The notes under the pieces: generated by a model
What the model was told of the DNA's origin: nothing
What the model saw: the letters and a program-made list of their open reading frames with translations, nothing else
The model's database searches: none
Position numbers and translations under genes: made by a program
Assembly (NCBI GenBank): GCA_963807085.1
Contig: CAWEBB010000032.1
Location: 310,001 to 374,000 of the forward strand
Length of the DNA: 64,000 nt
From: JACKII01 sp963807085
GTDB taxonomy: Bacteria; Pseudomonadota; Alphaproteobacteria; Bin95
Direction: 5' to 3'
Shown here: positions 43,325 to 53,226 of the stretch, piece by piece
Layout: each line of letters opens with the position of its first letter
How positions within the stretch are numbered: the first letter of the stretch is position 1

Positions 43325-43550
43325 CGCACGCCGCCCGTCCGACTATCAAGGGGCGGTCGCTAAATGCGTTTTAGCCAATGAAGTTGTGATGACTTTGTGC
43401 GTATTGAGGCAATTAAACCAAATAATTTACGCTGCAATTTCTTGTTGAGCGCGATGACTTTGCCGGTTTCAATTGGGCTCTCCACTAGCTTGCGCTTCGG
43501 GTGATAATCAATATAGTGCGATCGTCCATTTGGAAAATCGCGAGGATGCG

Positions 43551-45882
43551 ATGGTGCCGAACGTCCAGACCGTTTTTCGGGGGTTGCTTGCTGTGATCGC
43601 GGCGATCCTGTTCTTGTATGGTACACCGCTGGCGGCGCAGGTGCCCTTGCCGTCCAAAGGGACGGAGAGCGGCGGTCCGCCCGCCCTGCCGAAAGACCTG
43701 ACCCACGATGCAATCCGGGATGTGTTGTCGGAGCTGGATGATGAGCAAATTCGTACGCTTTTGCTGCGAGAACTCGACAAACAAGCGGCGGTCCGGGCGG
43801 AGAAATTGGCTGCACAGGATCGGCGGGACTTTCTGGCGGTCGCCGAGGATTGGGGGGCGGCGCTGGGCGGGCTGTTCCTCTCCGCATTTGCGTCTCTCCC
43901 CCATTATCCGGCGGCGATTGGCGAGGCCGTGGAGACATTTGCCGAGCGGCGCGGCGAGCGGCCGCTGTGGATGTTCTTCGCCGGCGTTCTGGCGGCCATC
44001 ATCGGCGGCTTGATCCTTTGGCAGGGGCTGAAGACGCTGTTGCGCGGGATGCACGACCGGATCGCCAATGCAACACCGAAGGGCTTGGGTTCCCGCGTTA
44101 AGTTGTTAGCCGGCCGGTTCGCGCTGCGAGCGGGTTATCTGATTGCGTTCCTGGTCGGTGGCCTAGTGATCAATCGGGCGTTGAATGGCGGCACTCCCCC
44201 AGACTTCATGACCGGCAGGCTCATCATTCATGCGGTGGCGATCACCCTGTTCGCCGGGATGTGCGCCGCTTTTGTGCTGGCGCCCGCCCGCCCTCAACTA
44301 CGCCTATGCGCAGCTGATGACGAATCCGCGCGTTTTCTGACCCGGCGGATCATGATGATCTTTGGCTGGTCGGCGTTCGGTGTCGGCTTGCTCATTTGGC
44401 TTCAGGCGTTCGGGTTTCCGACCGCGCTGCGGATCGGCTTTTGGGTGGCACTCATCTACTATGGCCTGATGGCGCTGACGCTCTGGCAGGCGAGGGATGC
44501 AATTTCGGCCATGGTGCGGGGCGAAGGGCAAGTCGGACCGGGCTGGAAGCGTTTTGCCAGCGCATGGCCCAGAATCGCTGTCGCTCTGGTGATCGCCAAT
44601 TTTCTGTTGGTGATGCTGTTGGCCGCCACGAACGTGCCGCTCAATGTGTCCGCGCTGGACGCGACGCTGGTGGTGATTCTGGCGCTGCCGCTGATGGAGG
44701 TCGCGCTGGCAAGCATCGTCCGCTCCGCCTGGCCGGTCGATCCAGAGACCGACCCCGGCATGCGGGCGGCGCACCGGCTCACACAAGATGGTATCGTGCG
44801 GGTCGCCCGCATCCCGATTGTCGTGCTGCTGATCCTGGCGCTGACCGGCATGTGGGGGCTGAACCTGCAGGATCTGGCCTCCCAAGGCGTGGGCGCGCAG
44901 TTCGCCGGCGCCATCATCCAGTCGCTGATCATTCTGATGATCGCCTACGCCACCTGGGAGGCGATGAACATCGCCGCCGACCGCCAGATCGCCATAGACC
45001 GCGCCGCGGCGGGTGTGGGCGAAGAGGAAATGGAAGGCGAGGGCGGCAAGGGCGGCACGCGGCTCGGCACGCTGATGCCGTTGATTCGGGGTACGGCCCG
45101 TTTCTTCATTCTGCTGCTGGCAGGTCTGGCCATTCTGGGCGAGCTGGGGGTCAACATCACGCCGCTGCTGGCCGGTGCCGGCGTGCTGGGTCTGGCCATC
45201 GGTTTCGGCGCCCAGACGCTGGTGCGGGACGTGCTCTCGGGCTTTTTCTTCCTGATCGACGACGCATTTCGCAAGGGCGAATATATCAACCTGGGCGATG
45301 TGGCGGGCACGGTCGAAAGCATCTCGATCCGCTCCATGCAGTTGCGCCATCACAACGGGCCGCTGCACACCATCCCGTTCGGTGAGATCAAGTTTCTGAC
45401 GAACTTCTCGCGCGACTGGGTGATGATGAAGCTGCCGCTGCGCGTCACCTATGACACGGATGTCGAGAAGCTGCGCAAGATGATCAAGAAGCTGGGGCAG
45501 GAACTGCTGGCCGATCCCGAACTGGGGCCGAAATTCCTGGAGCCGCTGAAGTCGCAGGGCGTGATCCAGATGGAAGATTCCGCGATGATCGTGCGGGTGA
45601 AGTTCAAGACCCGCCCGGGCGACCAATGGGGCCTCCGCACCAAGGTCTTTGCCAAACTGCGCGAACTGTTCGAGCGCGAAGGCATCAAGTTCGCCCACCG
45701 CGAGGTCACGGTGCGGATCGCCGACGGGGACCATCGCGGCAAGGTCGAACTCATCGAGGGCGACTTCGGATCAGGCCAAGAAAACGAGGGAACAGGTGGC
45801 GGCGTTAGGGGCGGCGCGCGCCGTGATCGCCGAGGAAGAAGAGGCCGCCAAGGCCAAGAAGGTGCCCGCCGACACCCGCTAA
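43551..45882 (+). CDS. MscS-family mechanosensitive channel, frameshift near the C-terminus
   Basis: A channel protein of about 776 residues. A signal peptide (ending TPLAAQ) leads into a periplasmic domain, then roughly ten hydrophobic segments, and the MscS core: NITPLLAGAGVLGLAIGFGAQ followed by VRDVLSGFFFLIDDAFRKG. This glycine/alanine-packed pore helix is diagnostic. A cytoplasmic beta and alpha/beta domain follows. ATG 43551 follows GAGGATGC. As printed, the frame continues to 45989 with an arginine/glycine tail that overlaps the convergent crotonase gene. Reading one base later from about 45765 gives QAKKTREQVAAL...EEEEAAKAKK and a stop at 45882, a more natural helical tail. One inserted base near 45765 is therefore inferred. 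The channel relieves osmotic downshock. Confidence 0.85.
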
Positions 45883-46667
45883 AGCGTGCCGAAGTCGCCG
45901 TGCCGGCCGGTGCCGCCCGCAAAACGGGCGGCGCCTGCCTGCGCCTCCTGCTCCTTGGCGGCGGCGGCGCCCTCGGCCTCGTTCACTAGGGCGATCGGTT
46001 CGGCCTGATCAAACGCCTCCAGCGCCGCCGTGCGGTCCGCCATCATGGCGAGCGGCGGAAAGCCGGCGATCTGCCGGGCGAGCTCCAGCGCCGCCTCTAA
46101 CGCCGTCCCCGCCGGCACCACCCGGTCTGCAAGGCCAATGCGCAGCGCCTCTTCCGCCTTGACCGGCCGGCCGGTCAGCAGCATGTCCAACGCCCGGCCC
46201 TCGCCTACGACGCGGGGCAGGCGGGTGGGCGTGCCGTCGCTCATGGGCACGCCGAAACGGCGGCAGAACACGCCGAACACCGCGCTTTCGCCTGCCACGC
46301 GCATATCCGCCCAGAGCGCGACGCCCAACCCGCCCGCGACGGCGTAGCCTTCAACCGCGGCGATCAGTGGCTTGGCCGGGCGGTTGGCGAGCGGCCCGTC
46401 CGCGCCCGCCCAGGCTTTGTAGACCGCGCCCTTCACCGCCATTTCGCTCAAGTCGGCGCCCGCGCAGAAGGTACCGTTCGCGCCGGTCAAGACGCCGACG
46501 CGGATGGCCTCGTCCGCTGCCATCTGCCGGGCGGCGTCGGCCAGCTCCGCCTCCGCCACGTGGTCGAGCGCGTTGCGCGCGTTCGGGCGGTCGATGGTAA
46601 TGATGGCGACAGGACCGTCGGCCTCGTAACGGATTCCGGAAGCGGTGCTGGCAGGGGAAGAAGGCAT
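45879..46667 (-). CDS. Crotonase/enoyl-CoA hydratase family protein
   Basis: A 262-residue crotonase. AIITIDRPNARNALD, FCAGADLSEMA (oxyanion hole), AAVEGYAVAGGLGVALWADMR and SDGTPTRLPRVVGEGRAL cover the core. The C-terminus is alanine-rich. The position equivalent to the first catalytic glutamate of hydratases is not obvious in FGVFCRRFGVPMSDG, so the reaction may differ from simple hydration. ATG 46667 gives the usual length but has a weak ribosome site. It is convergent with mscS and ends within four bases of the corrected mscS stop. Divergent from the nitronate monooxygenase gene. Confidence 0.85.
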   Translation of the reverse strand: MPSSPASTASGIRYEADGPVAIITIDRPNARNALDHVAEAELADAARQMAADEAIRVGVLTGANGTFCAGADLSEMAVKGAVYKAWAGADGPLANRPAKPLIAAVEGYAVAGGLGVALWADMRVAGESAVFGVFCRRFGVPMSDGTPTRLPRVVGEGRALDMLLTGRPVKAEEALRIGLADRVVPAGTALEAALELARQIAGFPPLAMMADRTAALEAFDQAEPIALVNEAEGAAAAKEQEAQAGAARFAGGTGRHGDFGTL

Positions 46668-46747
46668 GGGGTGTAGGGCCTCTCTTGCGCGAAAGCGGGT
46701 TGCCCCGGACAATGCCAGGAAATCGCCAATCAAGGAACGTGCCTCCA

Positions 46748-47707
46748 ATGTTTCATACCGTCATCTGCGACATGCTGAATATCCGCTACCCCATCCTGAT
46801 GGGGGCGATGCAGGGAGCCGGCAAGCCGCGCCTGGTGGCGGCGGTGAGCGAGGGTGGGGGCCTCGGCGTGTTGCCGACCTTTGGCGAGCAGGAGGCGGAC
46901 CTGCTGCGCCAGATCGAGGAAACCCGCAGGCTGACCGACAAGCCATTCGGCGTGAATATTACCCCTGTGGGGCGGGCGTTTACGGAAAAGCGCGCGCAGA
47001 TCTGCATCGACCAGAAAATTCCCGTGGTGACAACAGGCCTGGGCGATCCGGGGCCGGATGCGGTCGGCGCGATGCGGGCGGCAGGGATCAAGGTGATCCC
47101 GGTGGTGCCGACCGTGCGCCATGCGCTGCGCGTCGAGGCGGAGGGCGCGGACGCCATCGTCGCCAGCGGCACGGAGGCGGGCGGCCATGTCGGCCTGGTC
47201 GCGACCCTGCCGCTGGTGCCGCAGGTAGTGGACGCTGTTAACGTGCCGGTGATCGCGGCGGGCGGCATCGGCGACGCCCGCGGCTTCCTCGCCGCGCTGT
47301 CCCTGGGCGCGGTGGGGGCGCAACTCGGCACCCGCCTGATCTGCACAACCGAGGCGGAGGATCCCGGCTGGTACAAGGAAGCGATCCTGCGCACGACCGA
47401 GGAGGGCACGATGATCTCCAAGGCCCTGACCGGCAAGACCACCCGCGCCTTTGCCACTCCAGAGATCCGTGCGTATGAGGACGCCCGGTTGCAGGGCGCC
47501 TCCGCCGAGGAGTTGAAGCAATACCAACGCGCCGTGCGGGCCGGCCGCAAACAGGGCGAAGATTTCGAAGGCAACCGTCAGGCGGTGGTCGGCCAGATCT
47601 GCGGCATGCTGAACCGGAACGAGCAGGTGAAGCCGACGGCCGCCGTCATCGAGGAAATTATCAGGGAAGCCGCCGAAATAATGAGACGGATGCGCGCGCT
47701 GGTTTAG
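46748..47707 (+). CDS. Nitronate monooxygenase family protein
   Basis: A 319-residue FMN-dependent TIM-barrel enzyme. YPILMGAMQGAGKPRLVAAVSEGGGLGVL, DKPFGVNI, VVTTGLGDPGPD, ASGTEAGGHVG (catalytic His) and VPVIAAGGIGDARGFLAAL match the NPD/2-nitropropane dioxygenase family. Members oxidise alkyl nitronates such as propionate-3-nitronate to protect against these toxins. Some relatives are enoyl-ACP reductases (FabK), but the AGGHVG pattern suits nitronate monooxygenase. ATG 46748 follows AAGGAACGTGCCTCC. Divergent from the crotonase. Confidence 0.87.
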   Translation: MFHTVICDMLNIRYPILMGAMQGAGKPRLVAAVSEGGGLGVLPTFGEQEADLLRQIEETRRLTDKPFGVNITPVGRAFTEKRAQICIDQKIPVVTTGLGDPGPDAVGAMRAAGIKVIPVVPTVRHALRVEAEGADAIVASGTEAGGHVGLVATLPLVPQVVDAVNVPVIAAGGIGDARGFLAALSLGAVGAQLGTRLICTTEAEDPGWYKEAILRTTEEGTMISKALTGKTTRAFATPEIRAYEDARLQGASAEELKQYQRAVRAGRKQGEDFEGNRQAVVGQICGMLNRNEQVKPTAAVIEEIIREAAEIMRRMRALV

Positions 47708-47727
47708 GGCAGCGCGCGCATCGCCGA

Positions 47728-48267
47728 CTAATTTTCTTCCCCGGCGGTTGGCACCATGATGTGGGCGTAGGGTGTGCCCTTCCACATAACATACGGCCCA
47801 CCATTCTCCGGATCGGTTGAAATGCCCTCCAGGTCGGCGGCATTCGGCGTAATGATCATCAGATGCGGGCCTTCAACAATCCATTGATTGTCGGCGGTCG
47901 GACCCTTGGCGTAGGGATCAGTGTTGCTGGCGCCGCCATCACCGGCAAGCATATAGGCCGTTCCGATACGGGGCGCTTTGAACGGCTTTTTGTTCATCCA
48001 CGCATCAGCCCAGGCCATCCACGGCTCGTCGAGGCACATCGGAGCGACCCCATTCAAACTGGGAGGCGTCGGGAAGCACGTGTAACCGTTGCTACCCTCT
48101 TTGAGAGTATTGCCTTCCCAATCCATCACCGTGGCTTCCTCGCCGATTTCACTGGGTGCTGCACTAAGCGCATCGGCAAGGAGAGCTTCTTTGTCTGCAG
48201 CACCAGCGCTGTGCGAAAAGGCGAAGACGGATGCAGCCAGTGACAGTGAAATTAATGCAGACTTCAT
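47728..48267 (-). CDS. Exported protein of unknown function
   Basis: A 179-residue protein with a clear signal peptide (residues 1-23, cleavage after SAGA). The mature part contains ATVMDWEGNTLKEGSNGYTCFP, MCLDEPWMAWADAWMN and a C-terminal GGPYVMWKGTPYAHIMVP. Two cysteines could form a disulfide. The tryptophan-rich pattern is shared by an uncharacterised group of periplasmic proteins I cannot name. ATG 48267 follows AAAGGAGCATTCCCC, an excellent ribosome site. It stands alone beside an AT-rich 227-bp gap that probably holds its promoter. Confidence 0.75.
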   Translation of the reverse strand: MKSALISLSLAASVFAFSHSAGAADKEALLADALSAAPSEIGEEATVMDWEGNTLKEGSNGYTCFPTPPSLNGVAPMCLDEPWMAWADAWMNKKPFKAPRIGTAYMLAGDGGASNTDPYAKGPTADNQWIVEGPHLMIITPNAADLEGISTDPENGGPYVMWKGTPYAHIMVPTAGEEN

Positions 48268-48494
48268 GGGGAATGCTCCTTTCCAGAAAGCGTCTGTTGG
48301 CTTCACTTTCTCCTGAATCATCAAGTATATCTTACCATATTATTGAATAATATATCATTTTTCCGATGTATTTGCAATAAATGTATGGAAGCGCCGCGAT
48401 TGTTTTGCATTGTAAACTGGGCGGGCGTCGCACTTGAAAAGCAGCCGGTTGTGGCCGGTTCAACCGTCTTTTTGCCTATTCTGCCGCCACACGT

Positions 48495-49700
48495 TCAAGC
48501 CCGCGCCGCGCGTCTGCCGACTTGCTCTGCGCCCCAGTTGCCGGCGGCCATGCAGACCGCGCTAATCGTGATGACGGTCGCCAGCGGCCAGGGCGTGCCG
48601 TCGTGCAGCAGCGTGACGCCGGCGGACCCCGCCATGGCGCCCAGCATCTCCACGCAGCTGCGGATGGAGGAGGCCATGCCGGTGGCCGCAGTGGTGGCGG
48701 CGAGCGCCTTTAGGGGCGCCACCGCATAGATCAACGCCATGCTGGAGACGAACAGGGCGACGCCCACGCACAGGCTCCAGGGGGTGACAGTGCCCGAAAT
48801 CGCCAGCACCAGTATCCAGGCGCTGCCCGAAAGCGCCAGCAGGCTGCCGAGGCGCAGGAGAAAGGCTCCCTCCACCCGCATGGAATACCGGTTCACCAGC
48901 AGGTTGGTGGCGATGAACGCGCTGACGACGCCACCATAGTAGTATCCGAACACATCCGGCGGCAGGCCCAGCTGGTCGATGAGGACGAACGGCCCCTCGG
49001 TCACGAACGCAAATAGGCCGCCCAGCGCCGCCGCGGGGCCGATGCTGTAGAGCCAGAACGCAGGCACCCGCACGGTGCGGTGTGCCTCGACAATCAGATG
49101 GCTGGATTGCAGCGCGCGCCGGTTCGGCGTGGAGGTTTCGGCGAGAAAGCGCCAGAGCGCGAGCCACGTGAGCAAGGCCAGTCCCGACAGCAGCCAGAAA
49201 TTGGATTGCCAGCCGAAATGCACCAGCATCAGACCGCCGATCACGGGGCCGATCGCGGGCGCGATGGCAATAACCATTGAAAAGATGGCGACGACGCGCA
49301 CTCCCTCCTTGTCGCCATAAACCTCCTTGATCACCGCCCAGCTGATGACAGCCTCGCAGGCCGCCGACAGGCCCTGCAAAATGCGGAAGGCGATAAGGGA
49401 TTCGACGGACCACGCCAGCGCGCAGGCCGCCGAGAACAGGGCGAACAGGCCGATGCCGAACAGCATGATAGGGCGCCGCCCGAACCGGTCCGAAATCGGT
49501 CCATAGAGCAATTGCCCGAACGCGAACCCAGCCAGGTTCAGGGTCATGGTGAGCTGCACGGTCTCCGCCGGCACACCAAAAACCCCTGTCAGCCGGGGCA
49601 GCGAGGGCGCGTAGAGATCGGTCGCGAGAATGCTGACCGAGGTGGCCATCATTAAGACGGCGGGGATGGTCCAGGTGGGCGGTGTGGCGGTCGCGCGCAA
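48495..49700 (-). CDS. Bcr/CflA-family multidrug MFS transporter
   Basis: A 401-residue proton-driven efflux pump with twelve hydrophobic segments. SILATDLYAPSLPRL in helix 1 and GPISDRFGRRPIMLFG in loop 2-3 are typical of the Bcr/CflA (DHA1) family. EAVISWAVIKEVYG and PAIGPVIGGLML correspond to helices 4 and 5. The start is TTG 49700: AAGGAG lies about 8 nt upstream and no better ATG is near. Drug specificity unknown. Divergent from the cupin gene at 49862. Confidence 0.88.
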   Translation of the reverse strand: MRATATPPTWTIPAVLMMATSVSILATDLYAPSLPRLTGVFGVPAETVQLTMTLNLAGFAFGQLLYGPISDRFGRRPIMLFGIGLFALFSAACALAWSVESLIAFRILQGLSAACEAVISWAVIKEVYGDKEGVRVVAIFSMVIAIAPAIGPVIGGLMLVHFGWQSNFWLLSGLALLTWLALWRFLAETSTPNRRALQSSHLIVEAHRTVRVPAFWLYSIGPAAALGGLFAFVTEGPFVLIDQLGLPPDVFGYYYGGVVSAFIATNLLVNRYSMRVEGAFLLRLGSLLALSGSAWILVLAISGTVTPWSLCVGVALFVSSMALIYAVAPLKALAATTAATGMASSIRSCVEMLGAMAGSAGVTLLHDGTPWPLATVITISAVCMAAGNWGAEQVGRRAARA

Positions 49701-49861
49701 GGCAAAGGCTCCTTATGCCCGCTTCCTTTCACGGCATCGTGCCGCCGTCGAGATTGCCGGTGGTCGCGGCTGCGGGAATCGACAAGCTGTTCCGGTTGGC
49801 TTTGCGTCTGGTAAGCTCTCCAGGTGAAAAACGGACGTTTGGCCCAAAGGAGGTTCGTCCC

Positions 49862-50266
49862 ATGGAAACGGTTAAAGTTGCCTATCTTGAGAAAGCCGAA
49901 AAGGTGAGCTTCGGCGATCTGGCCCACTACCGGCCCTTGATCGCCGATGGCGATACGCCGATGCGCACCGGCATTCAGGTCTCGGAGCCGGGTTATGAGG
50001 CGCCGCCGCACTCGCACCCCTACTGGGAGATGCTGCTGATCCTGGAAGGCGAGGCCGAGGCCTGGATGATGGACGCGCCGGAGCAGATACTGAGCCTGAA
50101 GACAGGCGACATGATCGCCCTGCCGCCAAACCAGGCGCACAGTTTCCGGGTGGTCGGCGACAAGACCATGCGCCTGCTCGGCATCCATCATTCGCCCGAC
50201 CGCATCGTCAAATATCTGGACCGCGAAACCGACGGCCAGGGCTACCCGGTTCTTTCACCCGGTTAG
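49862..50266 (+). CDS. Cupin domain protein
   Basis: A 134-residue single-cupin protein. YEAPPHSHPYWEMLLILEGEA holds cupin motif 1 and IALPPNQAHSFRVVGD holds motif 2, with His residues in the metal-binding positions. The C-terminal GIHHSPDRIVKYLDRETDG is extended and polar. ATG 49862 follows AAAGGAGG, a strong site. Function unknown. It lies upstream of the TRAP binding proteins on the same strand with a gap of about 120 bp, so it could share a transcript. Confidence 0.8.
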   Translation: METVKVAYLEKAEKVSFGDLAHYRPLIADGDTPMRTGIQVSEPGYEAPPHSHPYWEMLLILEGEAEAWMMDAPEQILSLKTGDMIALPPNQAHSFRVVGDKTMRLLGIHHSPDRIVKYLDRETDGQGYPVLSPG

Positions 50267-50383
50267 AGCCAGCCCGGGTTTGGTAAATCTTGCTGCGCGG
50301 CTAAATGAGCGGCATCATTCTCTTCGAAGCCAAGCAGCAGGCGCAATCAAGTGTCGTTGCATTGGAATATCGGAGGAATGCTC

Positions 50384-51432
50384 ATGGACATGAAATCGTT
50401 GCTGGGAAGCGCCATAGCGGCCGCGCTTGTCCTTGCAGCCGGCAATGCCGGTGCGGAGACAAGACGTTCCGTCTGAAAATGCATTCTGCCTTTGGCGCGC
50501 AGGTCGACATTATCGGGCCGGGTGGCGTACGTATCGCCGACAATATCACCAAGTTCAGCAACAACACCCTGCGCGTGAAGTTCTTCGAGCCGGGCGCGCT
50601 GGTGCCGGGGATCGCCTATTTCGATCCGGTTTCATCCGGCGCCTTGCCGATGGCCTATGGCTCCCCCGGTTATCATGTCGGGAAGGAGCCGGCCGCGGCC
50701 TTTTTTACCGCGGTACCGTTCGGGCCCGGCTTCGCCGAATATCTGGCCTGGATGTTCTACGGCGGCGGCCATGACCTGATGGATGAAATGTACGCGAAGT
50801 ACAACGTCAAGGGCCGCATCTGTTACGCTCATCCGCCGGAAGCCTCCGGCTGGTTCCGCGAAGCGGTGGCCTCGATAGACGACCTGAAGGGCATGAAGAT
50901 GCGTTTCTTCGGCTTGGGCGCGCGCGTAATGGAAAAGGTCGGCGTTTCCACCCAGTTGCTCTCGGCCGGCGACATTTATCCGGCGCTGGAGTTGGGCTCC
51001 ATCGACGCCACCGAGTTCTCGATGCCGTCGATCGACGAGACCCTCGGGTTTTACCAGATTGCCAAGCACTATTATCTGCCGGGGTGGCACCAGCCGGTGA
51101 GTATCGGCGAAGTGATCTTCAATATGGATCTTTGGAACGAGTTTTCGGATTACCAGAAAGACGTTGTGGGGATCGTCTGTGACGCGGATATCACGCAGAT
51201 GTTCATCGACGGCGAGGCCAAGCAGGGCGGCGCCATGTACCGGATGGAAAATGAAAAAGGCGTCGAGGTGCATCGCTGGAGCGACGAGGACCTGGCCAAG
51301 CTGAAGAGACTTTGGACCGAAGTTGCCGAAGAAGAAGCCGCGAAGGACGAGACTTTTGCCAAGGTCTGGAAGAGCTACAGCGACTTCCGCGAGAGGCACA
51401 AAGCCTGGGCCGACCGCGGCTATCTGAAATAG
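50384..51432 (+). CDS. TRAP transporter substrate-binding protein (TakP-like), frameshift in the leader
   Basis: A periplasmic binding protein of about 349 residues. ATG 50384 has GGAGGAATGCTC ahead and encodes a signal peptide (MDMKSLLGSAIAAALVLAAG, cleavage near NAGAE). Right after it, near 50456, one G seems to be missing: the frame runs to a stop, while the next frame continues DKTFRLKMHSAFG through the whole mature domain. DDLKGMKMRFFGLGARVMEKVG, IYPALELGSIDATEFSMPSID and YYLPGWHQP match TakP-type TRAP receptors for 2-oxo- or monocarboxylates. The next gene is a close paralogue. No TRAP permease (DctQM) is present nearby. Confidence 0.85.
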
Positions 51433-51625
51433 CAGGCCGCGCGTGCAGTGATAGGGAGCTTGTCTTCGGGCGGCTCCCTTCCGTTTGGGGGAAGGGGTAT
51501 CCGCTTCCGCAAAAGTTATGAGCCAAAGGAATAGTTGCGCTTCAGGCGCTTTGACGCCATTATCCGTTGGCTCACAACAGGGGAACAACCCCTGCGGGCT
51601 CAGAGCAGATGGAGGATAGCTCACG

Positions 51626-52675
51626 ATGATGAAGTCCCTTTTCGGTGGTGCCCTTGCCGCCGCCATGGTGCTTGGCGCCGTCAGTAGCGCCAGCGCAGAA
51701 GAAGAGCGTCACCGCTGGAAGATGCATTCGGCCTTTGGCTCCAAGGTTGCGGTGCTCGGCGTGGCCGCCGTTCGGTCCGCCAAGAACATCACGGATATTT
51801 CGCAAAACACCGTCAACGTCAAATTCTTCGAGCCGGGTGCGCTGGTGCCCGGCGTACAGTATTTCGACGCGGTATCGTCCGGTTCGTTGGACGCCGCCTG
51901 GGGCAGCTCTGGCTATAATGTCGGCCAGAACACCGCCTACGGTTTCTTTGCGGCGGTGCCATTTGGGCCGGATTTTGGTGAATATGCTGGCTGGTTGTTC
52001 CATGGCGGCGGCCATGAACTCTACGAGGAAATGATGGCCAAGGCGAACATCCACGCTCGCATTTGCGGGATGATCCCGCCGGAAGCGTCCGGATGGTTCC
52101 GCAATGAAATCAAGAGCCTCGACGACCTCCAAGGTCTCAAGATGCGCTTCTTCGGCCTTGGCGCCCGCGTAATGGAAAAGGTTGGTGTATCGACCCAGTT
52201 GCTGGCCGGCGGGGACATTTATCCGGCTTTAGAACTCGGCTCCATCGACGCGACCGAGTTTTCCATGCCGTCCATCGACGAATCGCTCGGCTTCTATCAA
52301 ATCGCCAAGCACTACTACTTCCCCGGCTGGCATCAGCCGTCCAGCACCGCCGAACTGGTGGTCAATATGGAGAAGTGGAACAAGCTTTCCGATTGGCAGA
52401 AAAGCGTCGTCAATATCGTCTGTGACGCCAACATCATGCAAGAATTCGTCGATGGCGAGGCTCAGCAGGGTGCCGCTCTCAACCGAATGCGCGACGAGCA
52501 TGGCGTCCAGATCCATAGCTGGAGCGATGCGGATCTGGCCACTCTCGAAGAGAAGTGGAAAGAGGTCGCGGCAGAAGAGGCCGCCGCCAACCCCGATTTC
52601 CGTCGGGTTTGGGAGCATTACAGCGCCTACCGCGAAGAGCAAAAGGAATGGCGCGAGCGTGGCTACCTGAAATAG
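51626..52675 (+). CDS. TRAP transporter substrate-binding protein (TakP-like), second copy
   Basis: A 349-residue binding protein with an intact frame. The signal peptide MMKSLFGGALAAAMVLGAVS ends near SASAEE. The mature protein has HRWKMHSAFGSKV, DDLQGLKMRFFGLGARVMEKVG, IYPALELGSIDATEFSMPSID and YYFPGWHQPSS, nearly the same blocks as the preceding gene, so the pair arose by tandem duplication. It would deliver a carboxylate to a sodium-driven TRAP permease encoded elsewhere. ATG 51626 (or 51629) follows GGAGGATAGCTCACG. A UUCG-loop terminator follows directly. Confidence 0.92.
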   Translation: MMKSLFGGALAAAMVLGAVSSASAEEERHRWKMHSAFGSKVAVLGVAAVRSAKNITDISQNTVNVKFFEPGALVPGVQYFDAVSSGSLDAAWGSSGYNVGQNTAYGFFAAVPFGPDFGEYAGWLFHGGGHELYEEMMAKANIHARICGMIPPEASGWFRNEIKSLDDLQGLKMRFFGLGARVMEKVGVSTQLLAGGDIYPALELGSIDATEFSMPSIDESLGFYQIAKHYYFPGWHQPSSTAELVVNMEKWNKLSDWQKSVVNIVCDANIMQEFVDGEAQQGAALNRMRDEHGVQIHSWSDADLATLEEKWKEVAAEEAAANPDFRRVWEHYSAYREEQKEWRERGYLK

Positions 52676-52700
52676 CAGACCGCATGCGCAAACGATTTGA

Positions 52701-52728
52701 GAGCCGCCTTCGGGCGGCTCTTTTCTTT
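52701..52728 (+). terminator. Intrinsic terminator after the TRAP binding-protein genes
   Basis: Perfect 8-bp stem gagccgcc/ggcggctc (52701-52708, 52713-52720) closed by a TTCG tetraloop and followed by ttttcttt. A much weaker version of the same hairpin, with a broken stem, follows the first copy near 51456-51480. Confidence 0.92.
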
Positions 52729-52950
52729 GCGGCCCCATGAGATCCGGTGTTTGCCAACAGCAGCGGCGTTGGTCTTGGTTTTATTGTGCGTCGCACATAT
52801 TTGTTGGGATTTTTGTGCAGACAGGCCAAATTTTGGTATGACGCCCGTATTGATGCAAAAATCGCATATATACTCTGCGTTTTTGGCGGTTTTCCCACAG
52901 GCCCGATCGATCCATTTATGTTGCATCGCATTCAAACGAAGTACCGCATC

Positions 52951-53094
52951 ATGCACGACGCCACTGCCACCAAACACCAGCACCATCCTTTCAATTGGCT
53001 CGCCACGATCGCGGTCTATGGCGCTGCCTTTGCCGTTCTCGCCGCCTTCGCTTTTCTAGGAGTCGAAGAATCCCGGATGTTTCTGATCGGTTAA
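52951..53094 (+). CDS. Possible 47-residue small membrane protein
   Basis: ATG 52951 opens a frame reading MHDATATKHQHHPFNW, then a hydrophobic helix (about residues 17-38), then EESRMFLIG. A longer in-frame extension to 52747 exists but is low-complexity. There is no clear ribosome site. The surrounding 450 bp are AT-rich and hold no other credible gene. It could be a small respiratory or stress membrane protein, or a chance frame. Confidence 0.35.
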   Translation: MHDATATKHQHHPFNWLATIAVYGAAFAVLAAFAFLGVEESRMFLIG

Positions 53095-53180
53095 AAGCCA
53101 GGCGGTGCCGTTAGAGTATCGCCCGCCCAACTTGGATCGCTATCGCAATCAACTTGTCGGGGTAAGATACCCTAATTGGT

Positions 53181-53225
53181 AAATTTAAAAGCAGATTCAC
53201 CCGATTCGAACGGGTCGGGATCTGC
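53181..53225 (-). terminator. Intrinsic terminator of fabI-aroC
   Basis: Leftward, the sequence just after the aroC stop folds as gcagat...atctgc (outer 6 bp) around acccg-ttcgaat-cgggt (inner 5 bp) and is followed by ttttaaattt. The inner loop mimics a tRNA T-arm, but no other tRNA arm is present. Confidence 0.82.
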
Positions 53226-53226
53226 G

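Noticed and set aside
43360..43500. Leftward frame ending FGLIASIRTKSSQLHWLKRI in the gap before mscS
   Set aside because: It continues antisense through the mscS start without any signature; at most a fragment, not supportable as a gene.
53191..53225. A tRNA T-arm mimic that might mark an integration site
   Set aside because: It forms part of a hairpin followed by a T-rich tract right after the aroC stop, so a terminator explains it better.
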